A DNA stretch of 64,000 nucleotides from Nocardioides zhouii. Lineage in GTDB: Bacteria; Actinomycetota; Actinomycetes; Propionibacteriales; Nocardioidaceae. Position 1 is the stretch's first letter. Every line of letters begins with the position of its first letter. Position numbers and translations under genes: made by a program. A model generated the notes under the pieces. It searched no databases. It was given only the letters and a program-made list of their open reading frames with translations, and was not told the origin of the DNA. Below are positions 23,973 through 34,685 of this stretch, in pieces. The stretch covers positions 1 through 64,000 of the forward strand of contig NZ_SDWV01000018.1 of assembly GCF_004137345.1 (NCBI RefSeq), given 5' to 3'.

Positions 23973-25774
23973 GCGCCGAGAACGACCGCCTGGTCCTGGG
24001 CCCGCTGCTGCGCTACGTCGACGACACCTCAGCCTCCGTGTGGGTGGAGACCCGCGAGCCGGGTCTGGTCACCGTGGACCGGGGCGGCGACTCCGCGAGC
24101 GCCCGTACGTTCGTCGTCCACGGTCACCACTACGCGCTCGTCGAGCTCGACGGCCTGGAGCCCGGCAGCACGCAGTCCTACACCGTGGCCGTCGACGGCG
24201 AGCAGGTGTGGCCGGAGCTGGACTCACCGTTCCCGGCATCGGTGATCGCCACCCTCGAGGACGGCCGTCCGCTGAGCATGGCCTTCGGCTCGTGCCGGAC
24301 GTCGGTGTCCCACGACGCCGCGGGCAACGGCACCCATGGCGTGGACGCGCTCCGCGCCTGGGCGCTGCGGTCGGCCGACCTGGTGCCGGCCGCCGACGAG
24401 GACGATCCCGACCTGTCCCCGGAGCGGCTGCCCGACCTCGTGCTCTTCCTCGGCGACCAGGTCTACGCCGACGAGACCACCGACGAGATGCGCGCCTTCA
24501 TCGAGTCGCGCCGCGACATCGAGGCGCCGCCGTGGACGGAGCTGCAGGACTACGAGGAGTACGCGCACCTCTACGCCTTGGCATGGTCCGACCCCGCCAA
24601 CCGCTGGCTGTTGTCGACGGTGCCGAGCGCGATGATCTTCGACGACCACGACATCCGCGACGACTGGAACACCTCGCAGGAGTGGCGCCGCGAGATGGAG
24701 TCGACCTCGTGGTGGCACGGCCGCATCGTCGCGGGGCTCGGGTCCTACTGGGTCTACCAGCACCTCGGCAACATGTCGCCCGCCGAGCGCCGGCAGGACG
24801 AGCTGTACGCCCAGGTGCTGGCGCACGCGGGCGACGACGGATACGACTTCGGCCCGATCATCGACGCCTTCGCCGAACGGGTCGACGAGGAGCCGCAGAC
24901 CTACCGGTGGAGCTACACGCGAGAGTTCGACACCCAGGTCCGACTGGTCGTCGTCGACTCGCGTGCGGCCCGACAGCTCGATCCGGACGACCGGGCGCTG
25001 CTCGACGCCGACGAGGCGGCCTGGCTGGACGAGCAGCTGCGCGGCGACGTGGACCACCTGCTCATCGGCACCTCGCTGCCCTTCCTGCTCGCTCGCGGCC
25101 TCCACCACCTCGAGGCCTTCAGCGAGGCGCTGGCGGGGGGAGCGTGGGGCGACCGTGGGGGCCGGCTGGGCGAGAAGCTGCGGCAGGTGGTGGACCTCGA
25201 GCACTGGGGTGCCTTCCAGAACAGCTTCCAGGCGGTGGCGCACCAGGCGATGGAGGTCGCCGCGGGGGAGCGGGGTCGCGCGCCCTCGACGGTCACCTTC
25301 CTGTCCGGCGACGTGCACCACAGCTACGTCAGCGAGGCCGAGCCGGCCGACGGTGGCCGGCCGATGCGGTCGACCATCCTGCAGGCCGTCTGCTCACCGA
25401 TCCGCAACCCGTTGTCGCGCAACATGCGGTTCGCGACCGCCGTGCTGTCGTACGGCGTCGCCGGGCCGATCGGGCGTCTGGCGTCGAAGTCGACCCACGT
25501 GGCGGACGCGCCGCTCACGTGGCGCTACGCCGAGGGCCCGTGGTTCGACAACAACCTGGCCTGCCTGACGGTGACCGGGCCGAGCCTGAAGATGTGGTGG
25601 GTCACCGGCGAGGTGATCGACGACCACGAGCGGCCGCGGCTGGCCAAGGTGGCCAGCTACGAGCTGGACGAGCACGGCCGGCCTCCGGCGCACGAGAAGG
25701 TGCGCCAGCGGTTCGGTCGCGGGATCAAGCGCCGCTACCGCGACAAGGTCGTGGACCGGGTCAGACAGCGCTGA
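23969..25774 (+). CDS. PhoD-family alkaline phosphatase / phosphodiesterase
   Basis: A 601-aa calcineurin-like metallophosphatase of the PhoD group. An N-terminal fibronectin-like domain (about 1-90) precedes the catalytic domain with FGSCRT, DLVLFLGDQVYAD, IFDDHDIRDDWN, LLIGTSLPFLL and LSGDVHHSY. No signal peptide or twin-arginine motif is visible, unlike secreted PhoD, so it may act inside the cell. The GTG start overlaps the dehydrogenase stop (GTGA). Its end overlaps the convergent 48-aa gene by 14 nt. Confidence 0.87.
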   Translation: MSAENDRLVLGPLLRYVDDTSASVWVETREPGLVTVDRGGDSASARTFVVHGHHYALVELDGLEPGSTQSYTVAVDGEQVWPELDSPFPASVIATLEDGRPLSMAFGSCRTSVSHDAAGNGTHGVDALRAWALRSADLVPAADEDDPDLSPERLPDLVLFLGDQVYADETTDEMRAFIESRRDIEAPPWTELQDYEEYAHLYALAWSDPANRWLLSTVPSAMIFDDHDIRDDWNTSQEWRREMESTSWWHGRIVAGLGSYWVYQHLGNMSPAERRQDELYAQVLAHAGDDGYDFGPIIDAFAERVDEEPQTYRWSYTREFDTQVRLVVVDSRAARQLDPDDRALLDADEAAWLDEQLRGDVDHLLIGTSLPFLLARGLHHLEAFSEALAGGAWGDRGGRLGEKLRQVVDLEHWGAFQNSFQAVAHQAMEVAAGERGRAPSTVTFLSGDVHHSYVSEAEPADGGRPMRSTILQAVCSPIRNPLSRNMRFATAVLSYGVAGPIGRLASKSTHVADAPLTWRYAEGPWFDNNLACLTVTGPSLKMWWVTGEVIDDHERPRLAKVASYELDEHGRPPAHEKVRQRFGRGIKRRYRDKVVDRVRQR

Positions 25775-25907
25775 GCAGCCGGTCGCGACCGCTCGCGCAG
25801 TCGCAGGTGTCCGAGCAGGGCAGGTAGGTGTGGACGGCGTGCCCGCAGCCTGTGCACGGAAGATCGTGCGACAGGTGCACCGAGTTCGTCTCGACGGTGT
25901 CCCACAT
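25761..25907 (-). CDS. 48-residue cysteine-rich protein, function unknown
   Basis: A short reading frame with GGGGAG 7 nt before the ATG at 25907. It encodes HLSHDLPCTGCGHAVHTYL followed by PCSDTCDCASGRD: six Cys plus several His, arranged as CxxC and CxxxCxC, as if binding zinc or another metal. Similar short Cys-rich proteins occur in other actinobacteria, from memory. It overlaps the end of the PhoD gene by 14 nt on the opposite strand. No function can be given. Confidence 0.6.
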   Translation of the reverse strand: MWDTVETNSVHLSHDLPCTGCGHAVHTYLPCSDTCDCASGRDRLLSAV

Positions 25908-26132
25908 GGCCGTGCTCCCCACTTGCTGTTGCCGTGTTGCGATCCGGGCGGTGCCCGCTTGTTGCTGCTGAGACGTCGAGCGTGGCACCGCATGACGGAG
26001 CATCTGGGCCGATTGACGAGATCTGACCGATTTCGTGAGGGAATGATCCGTTCGGGTCAGGCGCTGATGGCCCTCCTGCCGTCCTGGGCCGTGGTGGTCC
26101 AGCCCGGTCGGCGCTCGACCTAGGATCGGCGC

Positions 26133-27242
26133 ATGGCACAGGCGTTGGGTCACGAGCTGTCGCGGCAGCAGGCCCGCCGGATCGCCGTACGGGCCCAGCT
26201 GCTGGACGCCGACCCGCCCACGGACGCGCTGGACGTCGTGCGACACCTCGGGTTCCTGCAGGTCGACCTGACGCGGGTCGTCGCGCACCACGCGGACCTC
26301 GCCCTCTGGACGCGCCTCGGAACCGCCTACGACACCGACGACCTCGACGAGCTGCTCGGCAACGGCGCGCTGGTCGAGCACCACGCGATGCTGCGTCCCA
26401 GCGAGGACATCGCCCTCCTGCGGGCCGACATGGACGCCTGGCCCGGCGTGCCGCCGCTGCGGGAGTGGCAGGAGGACCTCGCCGACTGGGTCGCCGCCAA
26501 CGACGGGTGTCGCCGCGAGATTCTCGCGATGCTACGCGCCGACGGACCCACCGCCGCACGCGACGTCCCCGACACCTGCGAGGTGCCGTGGCGCTCGAGC
26601 GGCTGGACCAACGACAAGAACGTGATGAAGCTGCTCGAGTGCATGGAGCAGCGAGGCGAGGTCGCCGTCGCCTCCCGCGAGGGTCGTGAGCGCCGGTGGG
26701 ACCTGGCCGAGCGGATCCACCCCGGCGACCCGACCGTGCCGGGCGAGGAGGCGCACCGGGCGATGGCGGCGCGACGCCTCCGCGCGCTGGGACTCGCCCG
26801 CCCTCGCGCCCTCGAGGCGTGGCACGAGCCCTACGACGTACGCGACGTCGGCGAGCCCGCCCGGGTCGAGGGCGTACGCGGTGCGTGGCGGGTGGACCCG
26901 CCGCTACTGGACGACGCGTTCGAGGGGCGTACGGCGATCCTCTCGCCCGTCGACCGGCTGGTCTTCGACCGCAAGCGGATGGAGGACCTCTTCGCGTTCG
27001 ACTACCAGCTGGAGATGTACAAGCCCGCGGCCGCGCGCCAGTGGGGCTACTGGGCGATGCCGGTCCTCGACGGCGACGAGCTGGTCGGCAAGGTCGACGC
27101 CACCGCCGACCGGGAGGCGGGAGTGCTGGTCGTCGACGCCGTGCACGAGGACGGCGACTGGTCGGCCCGACGTCGCGCGCGGGTCGACCGTGAGCTCGAG
27201 TCGCTGGGGGAGTGGCTGGGCCTGCAGGTCGCGCGGGCCTGA
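26133..27242 (+). CDS. winged-helix AlkZ/YcaQ-like protein (HTH_42 family)
   Basis: A 369-aa protein of the winged-helix family that includes the DNA glycosylases AlkZ and YcaQ, which unhook interstrand crosslinks. Recognisable segments are ARRIAVRAQLLDA, HLGFLQVDLTRVVAHHADLALWTRL, RRLRALGLARP and the C-terminal LSPVDRLVFDRKRMEDLFAFDYQLEMYKP. A glycosylase role is inferred from the family only. Start at the ATG at 26133 is supported by a leaderless-type TAGGAT at 26121-26126, 6 nt upstream. It is convergent with the gene ending at 27248, with a short palindrome across both stops. Confidence 0.8.
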   Translation: MAQALGHELSRQQARRIAVRAQLLDADPPTDALDVVRHLGFLQVDLTRVVAHHADLALWTRLGTAYDTDDLDELLGNGALVEHHAMLRPSEDIALLRADMDAWPGVPPLREWQEDLADWVAANDGCRREILAMLRADGPTAARDVPDTCEVPWRSSGWTNDKNVMKLLECMEQRGEVAVASREGRERRWDLAERIHPGDPTVPGEEAHRAMAARRLRALGLARPRALEAWHEPYDVRDVGEPARVEGVRGAWRVDPPLLDDAFEGRTAILSPVDRLVFDRKRMEDLFAFDYQLEMYKPAAARQWGYWAMPVLDGDELVGKVDATADREAGVLVVDAVHEDGDWSARRRARVDRELESLGEWLGLQVARA

Positions 27243-27252
27243 CGGCGTCAGG
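27238..27252. terminator. palindrome across two convergent stop codons
   Basis: CCTGACG G CGTCAGG: perfect 7-bp arms. It contains the TGA of the plus-strand gene (27240-27242) and the TGA of the minus-strand gene (27250-27248). As RNA the stem would be about 5 bp, so it is a weak terminator at best. Confidence 0.4.
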
Positions 27253-27868
27253 TCAGCCGGAGGACAGCGAGCACGGTGCTCGCACCGTCGCCGACCGTTC
27301 CGCTGAGGTGAGCACCTTCGCCCAGAGGGGCGCCGACGACGCGGGCCAGGACGAGCTCGACGCCGGGGGCACGCACGGTCGTGACGTCGCCGTCGTCGTT
27401 CGTCGCGTCGATGGTCGTCACTGCAGGTCCGGACGACTCGCCGTCGCTCCCGCGCACCTGCATCCGCGCCGGGATGTCGACGCGCCGGCCCTCGTCCTCG
27501 ACGTACATCTGCGACTGCCGCCCGCCGGTGGCGATCGCGGCCGCGAGCGTCGTGGCCCATACCGGGTCGCCGCACCCGTCGTACACCCATCGCTCGCCGA
27601 GCACCGAGTGCTGCGTGGTGGTGATCAGGTGCGCCTCGGCGCCGGCCAGCGGCTCGGCCCGGTAGGTGAGCGGTGTCTGGAGCACCGCTCCGTCGTCGGT
27701 GCGCCACAGGATGGTCTCGACGCCCACCTCGCCGTCGGGGTCGTCGAGGCGGTACTCCGCGACCTTCTCGACGATCGTGCGACCTGCGGCCCATGACCGG
27801 CTGGGCAGCCAGCCCTCCACGATCTCCTGCTTGGACGGCGACAGCGTGGCCCGGTGGACGATTCCCAT
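27248..27868 (-). CDS. protein resembling the maltokinase N-terminal cap domain
   Basis: A 206-aa protein beginning MGIVHRATLSPSKQEIVEGWLP, with YRLDDPDGEVGVETIL, TPLTYRAEPLAGAE and QHSVLGERWVYDGCGDPVW. This pattern matches the cap-like domain found at the N-terminus of actinobacterial maltokinases, but no kinase domain follows. Possible roles are a carbohydrate-binding or regulatory stand-alone cap; none is proven. The start is leaderless-like (TAGGCT, 6 nt, ATG on the minus strand). It is divergent from the GNAT gene. Confidence 0.6.
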   Translation of the reverse strand: MGIVHRATLSPSKQEIVEGWLPSRSWAAGRTIVEKVAEYRLDDPDGEVGVETILWRTDDGAVLQTPLTYRAEPLAGAEAHLITTTQHSVLGERWVYDGCGDPVWATTLAAAIATGGRQSQMYVEDEGRRVDIPARMQVRGSDGESSGPAVTTIDATNDDGDVTTVRAPGVELVLARVVGAPLGEGAHLSGTVGDGASTVLAVLRLT

Positions 27869-27916
27869 GGCGCGAGCCTAGGGCGCGGATCCGGGATCGA
27901 GTCGTAGTGTCGCCGC

Positions 27917-28510
27917 ATGCCGGAGTTCACCTGGGTCCCTGCCAACCAGGCGACGGCGGAGGACGTCGAGGCGGTCTTCGCCACGAGCGGAGCCGCCAAG
28001 TGCCGGTGCCAGGCGATGAAGGTGCCCGGCTGGATCTGGCGCGACACCACCCAGGAGCAGCGTGACGTCGCGCTGGTCGAGCAGACCGCGTGCGGCACCG
28101 CGGGCCCGACGTCCGGACTGATCGGGTACGTCGACGGCGAGGCGGCCGGCTGGGTCGCGGTCGAGCCGCGCGAGAACTACCCCCGGCTGTGGGCCCGGAA
28201 GCAGCCCTGGATGCGGATGGACCCGGAGCTCGAGGGCGTCTGGTCGGTCACGTGCTTCGTGGTGCGCAAGGGCTGGCGCCAGGCCGGCCTGACGTACGAG
28301 CTCGCCGCCGCCACCGTCGAGTACGGCGCGCAGGTCGGCGCCAGGGTGCTCGAGGGCTACCCGATCGAGCCACCGCCGGGGAAGACCGTCATCTGGGACG
28401 AGGCCTCTGTGGGACTCCTGCAGGTCTTCCTCGATGCGGGGTACGACGTGGTGTCCTCGCCCACGCTGCGGCGGCGCGTGGTGCGACACCAGCTGGTCGC
28501 ACCGGCCTGA
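27917..28510 (+). CDS. GNAT family N-acetyltransferase
   Basis: A 197-aa protein with the GNAT fold. The beta4/acetyl-CoA region is WSVTCFVVRKGWRQAGLTYELAAATVEYG, in which the usual RxxGxG/A is degenerate. An N-terminal CRCQ motif and the GLIGYVDGEAAGWVAVEPRENYPRL strand pair match an actinobacterial subgroup of unknown substrate. Start at the ATG at 27917 is supported by TAGTGT at 27905-27910, 6 nt upstream. Its stop abuts the stop of the convergent gene at 28511. Confidence 0.65.
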   Translation: MPEFTWVPANQATAEDVEAVFATSGAAKCRCQAMKVPGWIWRDTTQEQRDVALVEQTACGTAGPTSGLIGYVDGEAAGWVAVEPRENYPRLWARKQPWMRMDPELEGVWSVTCFVVRKGWRQAGLTYELAAATVEYGAQVGARVLEGYPIEPPPGKTVIWDEASVGLLQVFLDAGYDVVSSPTLRRRVVRHQLVAPA

Positions 28511-29314
28511 CTAGACGCCGTACGGGATGGCGAGGGTCGCGGCGAGCGCCTCGGGGTCGGCCACCGACAACGTCGCGCCCGGGTGGGTGATCGTCGCGGT
28601 CGGGTCGATCGCGGGCACCGGCTCGTGGAACCTCAGGCAAAGCGCGCGGTCGCCGTTGCTGGTGAACGAGACGCCGCGGTCGCTGAACGACAGGTGCGGC
28701 GGGCCGGCAGTCTTCACGAAGGAGAAGCCACCGCTCACCTCGGCCGAGGCGATGTTGCTGCGCGGCGTCAGCAGGCGCCACGGCCCGTACCGCACGTAGA
28801 GCCAGTGCGGTCCGACCTCGGCGCCGGTCGTCTTCGTGGTGATGCCGAAGGGGCGCCCGGCGAGGGCGTACGACCGGGTGAAGGCGAAGTCGAAGGACTC
28901 GACCGGCTCCTCAGCGGCGCCCAGCCCGCTGCGGTCCCGCACCAGGCCGCGCAGGGCGGCGAGCGCCGGCACGCGGTAGGGCTGGAGCAGCGACGCCGAG
29001 CGGCCCGGCACGCGGAGGAAGGCGCGGCTGCCGCCACCGGCAGCAGGGACGACGTGGTGGTCCATGTGGACCTCGGCCGGGCCGCGGCCCGTGCGCCACG
29101 ACCAGGTGCGCTGCTCCGGGTCGAGGTGGGTCACCTCGAAGTCGACGGAGACGCCAGCCGGTCCGTTCACACGTCCGGTGGTGCCGACTCGCAGCTCGGC
29201 GTCGGACGCCTCGACACTGCGGATCAGCGGCGCCCAGACCGACCAGGTCGCCGGGGTGGTGAAGCGGAGCCAGGCGTCATCGGCGGACGCGAGCCCACGG
29301 GCTTCTACGAGCAT
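28511..29314 (-). CDS. SRPBCC-fold protein with an added C-terminal domain
   Basis: A 267-aa protein. Residues about 1-130 look like an SRPBCC/polyketide-cyclase ligand-binding domain (ATWSVWAPLIRSVEA, TGRVNGPAGVSVDFEVTHLDPEQRTWSWR). Residues about 140-267 are a second, unrecognised beta-rich domain (SFDFAFTRSYALAGRPFGI). The ligand is unknown. A leaderless-type CAGGCT precedes the ATG by 7 nt. No obvious functional partner is adjacent. Confidence 0.6.
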   Translation of the reverse strand: MLVEARGLASADDAWLRFTTPATWSVWAPLIRSVEASDAELRVGTTGRVNGPAGVSVDFEVTHLDPEQRTWSWRTGRGPAEVHMDHHVVPAAGGGSRAFLRVPGRSASLLQPYRVPALAALRGLVRDRSGLGAAEEPVESFDFAFTRSYALAGRPFGITTKTTGAEVGPHWLYVRYGPWRLLTPRSNIASAEVSGGFSFVKTAGPPHLSFSDRGVSFTSNGDRALCLRFHEPVPAIDPTATITHPGATLSVADPEALAATLAIPYGV

Positions 29315-29327
29315 GGGCCCGAGCCTG

Positions 29328-29807
29328 TCAGAGGTTCACGGTGTCGTTGTCACCGAGGTCGGGCTCACTGTCGGTGACCAGGCCCTTGGCCATCTGGAAC
29401 GCCACCCCGATCGCGCCCGGGGACTCCCAGTACTCGGCCGTGTTGCCGTCGATGCGCAGCAGCACGTTGTCGGGGTCCTCCGGACCGCCGGACATGAAGG
29501 CGCTGGCGGAGGGGTCCCACAGCTCCTCGAGCTTGGCACGGTCGTCGCTGACGTGGGCGGTGCCTGACAGCGACACCCACCCGGCCTTGCTCGAGTACGA
29601 CACGTTGACCCGCGGGTCGGCCTCGAGCGCGCCGACCTTGTCGCTGCTGCGCTGCGTGAGGAACCAGGTGGTCCCCGGGTCCTGGAAGTCCTGCATGCCC
29701 ATGGGCGTGGAGACGAGCGCGCCGTCGAGCGACACGTAGGTCAGCACCGCGATGCGGGTCTCCTTCACGATCTCGGCAACGGTCCCGGTCTTGTCGTCGT
29801 GGTTCAT
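29328..29807 (-). CDS. pyridoxamine 5'-phosphate oxidase-fold / general stress protein 26-like
   Basis: A 159-aa split-barrel flavin-binding family protein. Typical segments are RIAVLTYVSLDGALVSTPMGM, TTWFLTQRSSDKVGALEADPRVNVSYSS, GWVSLSGTAHVSDD and KLEELWDPSASAFMSGGPEDPDNVLLRI, the last closely resembling the GS26 subgroup. It may bind FMN or F420 and act on small molecules during stress. It is divergent from the UvrA-like gene. Confidence 0.8.
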   Translation of the reverse strand: MNHDDKTGTVAEIVKETRIAVLTYVSLDGALVSTPMGMQDFQDPGTTWFLTQRSSDKVGALEADPRVNVSYSSKAGWVSLSGTAHVSDDRAKLEELWDPSASAFMSGGPEDPDNVLLRIDGNTAEYWESPGAIGVAFQMAKGLVTDSEPDLGDNDTVNL

Positions 29808-29961
29808 GCCTCGACCCTCGCACGGGGGACCTCCGCCGGGCCCCATCCCGAGGGGCGGGAGGGAGGCCGTCACACTCGCGCGCGCCCGGTCGTCGTACTG
29901 GCAGGATTGCCACCGGCACGCACACGGGACAGTCGCCGCAGGACACGGGGAGACGCACACG

Positions 29962-32331
<2,370 letters not shown>

Positions 32332-32337
32332 GCGCGG

Positions 32338-33129
32338 TCAGGCCTGGCAGACCGCGCACCAGAACAGCCGCCGCGCGGCGATCTGGGCGTCCAGCACCGG
32401 CGAACGACAGACGCGGCACGGCAGGCCCGCGCGGCCGTAGACGTAGTGCGCGTCGACCCTGCGCGGCCGCCCCGCCGGGCGCTCGCGGTCGTCCGGCAGG
32501 GTCGTGACGATGCGGCCCGCCCGGACACCGGCCCGCAGCAGGACGACGAGGTCGTCCCACAGGGCATGCAGGACTGCCGCGTCGTGGTCGCGCCCCGGAC
32601 GGTACGGGTCGAGCCGCTGCCGGAACAGCACCTCGGCCCGGTAGACGTTGCCCACGCCGGCCACGACCGACTGGTCCATCAGGAGGGTGGCGATCGGCGC
32701 CCGGCTGCGCAGCACGCGCGCCACGAACGCCTCGACGTCCGGCCTGCGGCGCAGCGGGTCCGGGCCGAGCCGGGCGAGGACGACCGCGCGCTCCGCGGTG
32801 GTGAGGACCTCGCACGCCGTAGGCCCGCGCAGCTCCAGCCAGTGGCCGGCGCCGACGAGCCGCAGCCGCAGGGCGCCGACGGCGGGCGGTGCCGGCAGGG
32901 TGCCGTCGCGGAACTTCCCGTACAGGCCGAGGTGGACGTGCAGCCAGAGGTCGTCGTAGCGGTGGAAGAGGTGCTTGCCCCACGCGTCGGTCGCCCCGAG
33001 GACCCGTCCGTCGAGCAGCCGCGCGCCGTCCTCGAAGCGGCCCTGCGGGCTGTCGGCGGACACGGGCCGGCCCACGAGCAGCCGGGCATGGCGGCGCGCG
33101 AGGCGATGGATCGTGTGTCCCTCTGGCAC
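32338..33129 (-). CDS. Fpg/Nei family DNA glycosylase (Nei2-like)
   Basis: A 263-aa base-excision repair enzyme. The mature N-terminus would be PEGHTIHRL, with the catalytic Pro and Glu. HVHLGLYGKF and the helix-two-turn-helix LLMDQSVVAGVGNVYRAEVLF follow, and the C-terminal zinc finger is CRVCRSPV...RRLFWCAVCQ. The PEGHT start, rather than PELPE, indicates the Nei/endonuclease VIII branch. The GTG at 33129 is fixed by the need for Pro2. AACGAT 6 nt upstream suggests a leaderless transcript. It removes oxidised pyrimidines and cuts the abasic site. Confidence 0.9.
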   Translation of the reverse strand: MPEGHTIHRLARRHARLLVGRPVSADSPQGRFEDGARLLDGRVLGATDAWGKHLFHRYDDLWLHVHLGLYGKFRDGTLPAPPAVGALRLRLVGAGHWLELRGPTACEVLTTAERAVVLARLGPDPLRRRPDVEAFVARVLRSRAPIATLLMDQSVVAGVGNVYRAEVLFRQRLDPYRPGRDHDAAVLHALWDDLVVLLRAGVRAGRIVTTLPDDRERPAGRPRRVDAHYVYGRAGLPCRVCRSPVLDAQIAARRLFWCAVCQA

Positions 33130-33191
33130 GCGGCGATCGTTGCCGACGAGACCAAGGCGCGGGCACACCCCTCGGGTGCCAGACTCGTCCC

Positions 33192-34109
33192 GTGACTCCT
33201 CACGCCTCCCTCCGCGACACCATCGCCGAGCGTCCCGTCGTCCTCGACGGCGGGCTGGCCACGCTGCTCGAGCGCCACGGCCACGACCTGTCGTCCGACC
33301 TCTGGTCCGCGCGGTTGCTGCGCGACGACCCGGCAGCGATCGAGCGGGCGCACCGCGAGTTCTTCGCCGCGGGCGCCGAGGTCGCGACGACGGCGTCCTA
33401 CCAGGTCTCCTTCGAGGGCTTCGGCGCCACCGGCGTCGACCGCGACGAGGTCGAGCTGCTCCTCCGGCGCAGCGTGGCGCTCGCAGCAGCCGCCCGGGAC
33501 GAGGCCGCGCCCGGTGCCTGGGTCGCTGCGTCCGTCGGTCCGTACGGCGCCGTGCTGGCCGACGGCTCGGAGTACCGAGGCGACTACGACCTCGACGTCG
33601 CCGGCCTGCGCGCCTTCCACCGGCCTCGCCTCGACGTCCTCGCCTCGACGGTGGGGGAGGGCGCCGACGTGCTCGCGATCGAGACCATCCCGTGCCTGGC
33701 CGAGGTCGAGGCCGTCCTCGCCGAGCTCGACGGCAGCGGCGTGCCCGCCTGGCTGTCGCTGTCCGCAGCGGCCGGTCGTACGCGAGCCGGCGAGCACCTG
33801 GGCGAGGCCTTCGACATGGCGGCCGACGTCGCCGAGGTGATCGCCATCGGCATCAACTGCACGTCACCCGTCGATGCTCGGGACGCCGTGCCGCTGGCCG
33901 GCGCGCACGGCGCAGCCGTCGTCTACCCCAACTCCGGCCAGTCCTGGAACGCCGAGACCCGCGCGTGGGAAGGCCCGTCCGCCTTCTCCGCCGAAGACGT
34001 GGCGGCGTGGCTCCTCGCCGGCGCCCGTCTGGTCGGCGGCTGCTGCCGCGTCGCGCCGGAGGACATCACCGCGCTGCGAGACGTGCTGGAGGCCGGCCGC
34101 GCGCTCTAG
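33192..34109 (+). CDS. mmuM: homocysteine S-methyltransferase
   Basis: A 305-aa zinc-dependent methyltransferase that converts homocysteine to methionine using S-methylmethionine or SAM. The zinc Cys ligands are visible in AIGINCTSP and LVGGCCRVAPEDI; the N-terminal VVLDGGLATLLERHGHDL is diagnostic. It lacks B12 and folate domains. The GTG at 33192 may be leaderless (CAGACT about 6 nt upstream). The gene stands alone; no S-methylmethionine permease is next to it. Confidence 0.9.
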   Translation: MTPHASLRDTIAERPVVLDGGLATLLERHGHDLSSDLWSARLLRDDPAAIERAHREFFAAGAEVATTASYQVSFEGFGATGVDRDEVELLLRRSVALAAAARDEAAPGAWVAASVGPYGAVLADGSEYRGDYDLDVAGLRAFHRPRLDVLASTVGEGADVLAIETIPCLAEVEAVLAELDGSGVPAWLSLSAAAGRTRAGEHLGEAFDMAADVAEVIAIGINCTSPVDARDAVPLAGAHGAAVVYPNSGQSWNAETRAWEGPSAFSAEDVAAWLLAGARLVGGCCRVAPEDITALRDVLEAGRAL

Positions 34110-34136
34110 CATGGTCGGCAACCTGCCAGGAGCGCC

Positions 34137-34640
34137 ATGGACGTCACGACCTTCTACGCCTTGTTCTCCGCCACCTGCTTCACCCTGCTCGGCCTGTGGT
34201 GGTCGGTCGTGCAGCGCCACGAGGCCTGGCTGCGCGACCCGGGCCACCGCGCCGTGGTCGGCGGTGTCTACCTGTCCTTCCTGCTCCCGGCGCTGATGGG
34301 GCTGTTCGCCCAGGTCGGCGGCACCGAGACGCCGGCCATCTGGCGGGTCAGCTTCGTCGGGATCGCGGTCATCGGTGGCGTGTCGACGATGCGGCTCCTG
34401 CGGCGCTCGAGGGCCCGACCCGGCATCCAGGGGCCGCTGATGCGACACCAGTGGGTCGTCGTCGCCGTCTATGCCCTGGTCGCGGTGGTCGGTGCCGTCC
34501 CCGAGATCGTGACGCCCCTGCAGATCAAGCCGATCCAGGCCGAGGCGATCCTGCTGATCTTCCTCGTGCTGATCGCCCACGGACTGGTCTGGGAGTTCAT
34601 GGTCTCGAGCGCCGACGAGGACGACCCGGACCGATCGTGA
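34137..34640 (+). CDS. four-helix membrane protein, function unknown
   Basis: A 167-aa protein with four likely transmembrane segments (about 5-25, 42-62, 68-88, 105-125) and possibly a fifth near 140-155. AGGAG lies 6 nt before the ATG. No motif is recognised. The stop TGA is the first three bases of a 15-bp inverted repeat shared with helR. Confidence 0.65.
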   Translation: MDVTTFYALFSATCFTLLGLWWSVVQRHEAWLRDPGHRAVVGGVYLSFLLPALMGLFAQVGGTETPAIWRVSFVGIAVIGGVSTMRLLRRSRARPGIQGPLMRHQWVVVAVYALVAVVGAVPEIVTPLQIKPIQAEAILLIFLVLIAHGLVWEFMVSSADEDDPDRS

Positions 34641-34685
34641 CGTCATGAGAATGCGAGGTTCGCACCCAAGATTCTCATGACGTCA
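34638..34685. terminator. long bidirectional hairpin spanning both stop codons
   Basis: TGACGTCATGAGAAT (34638-34652) and ATTCTCATGACGTCA (34671-34685) are perfect 15-bp arms around an 18-nt loop that itself can pair (GCGA / TCGC). The left arm contains the membrane-protein stop (34638-34640). The right arm contains the helR stop (34677-34675) and its last codons. Confidence 0.8.
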
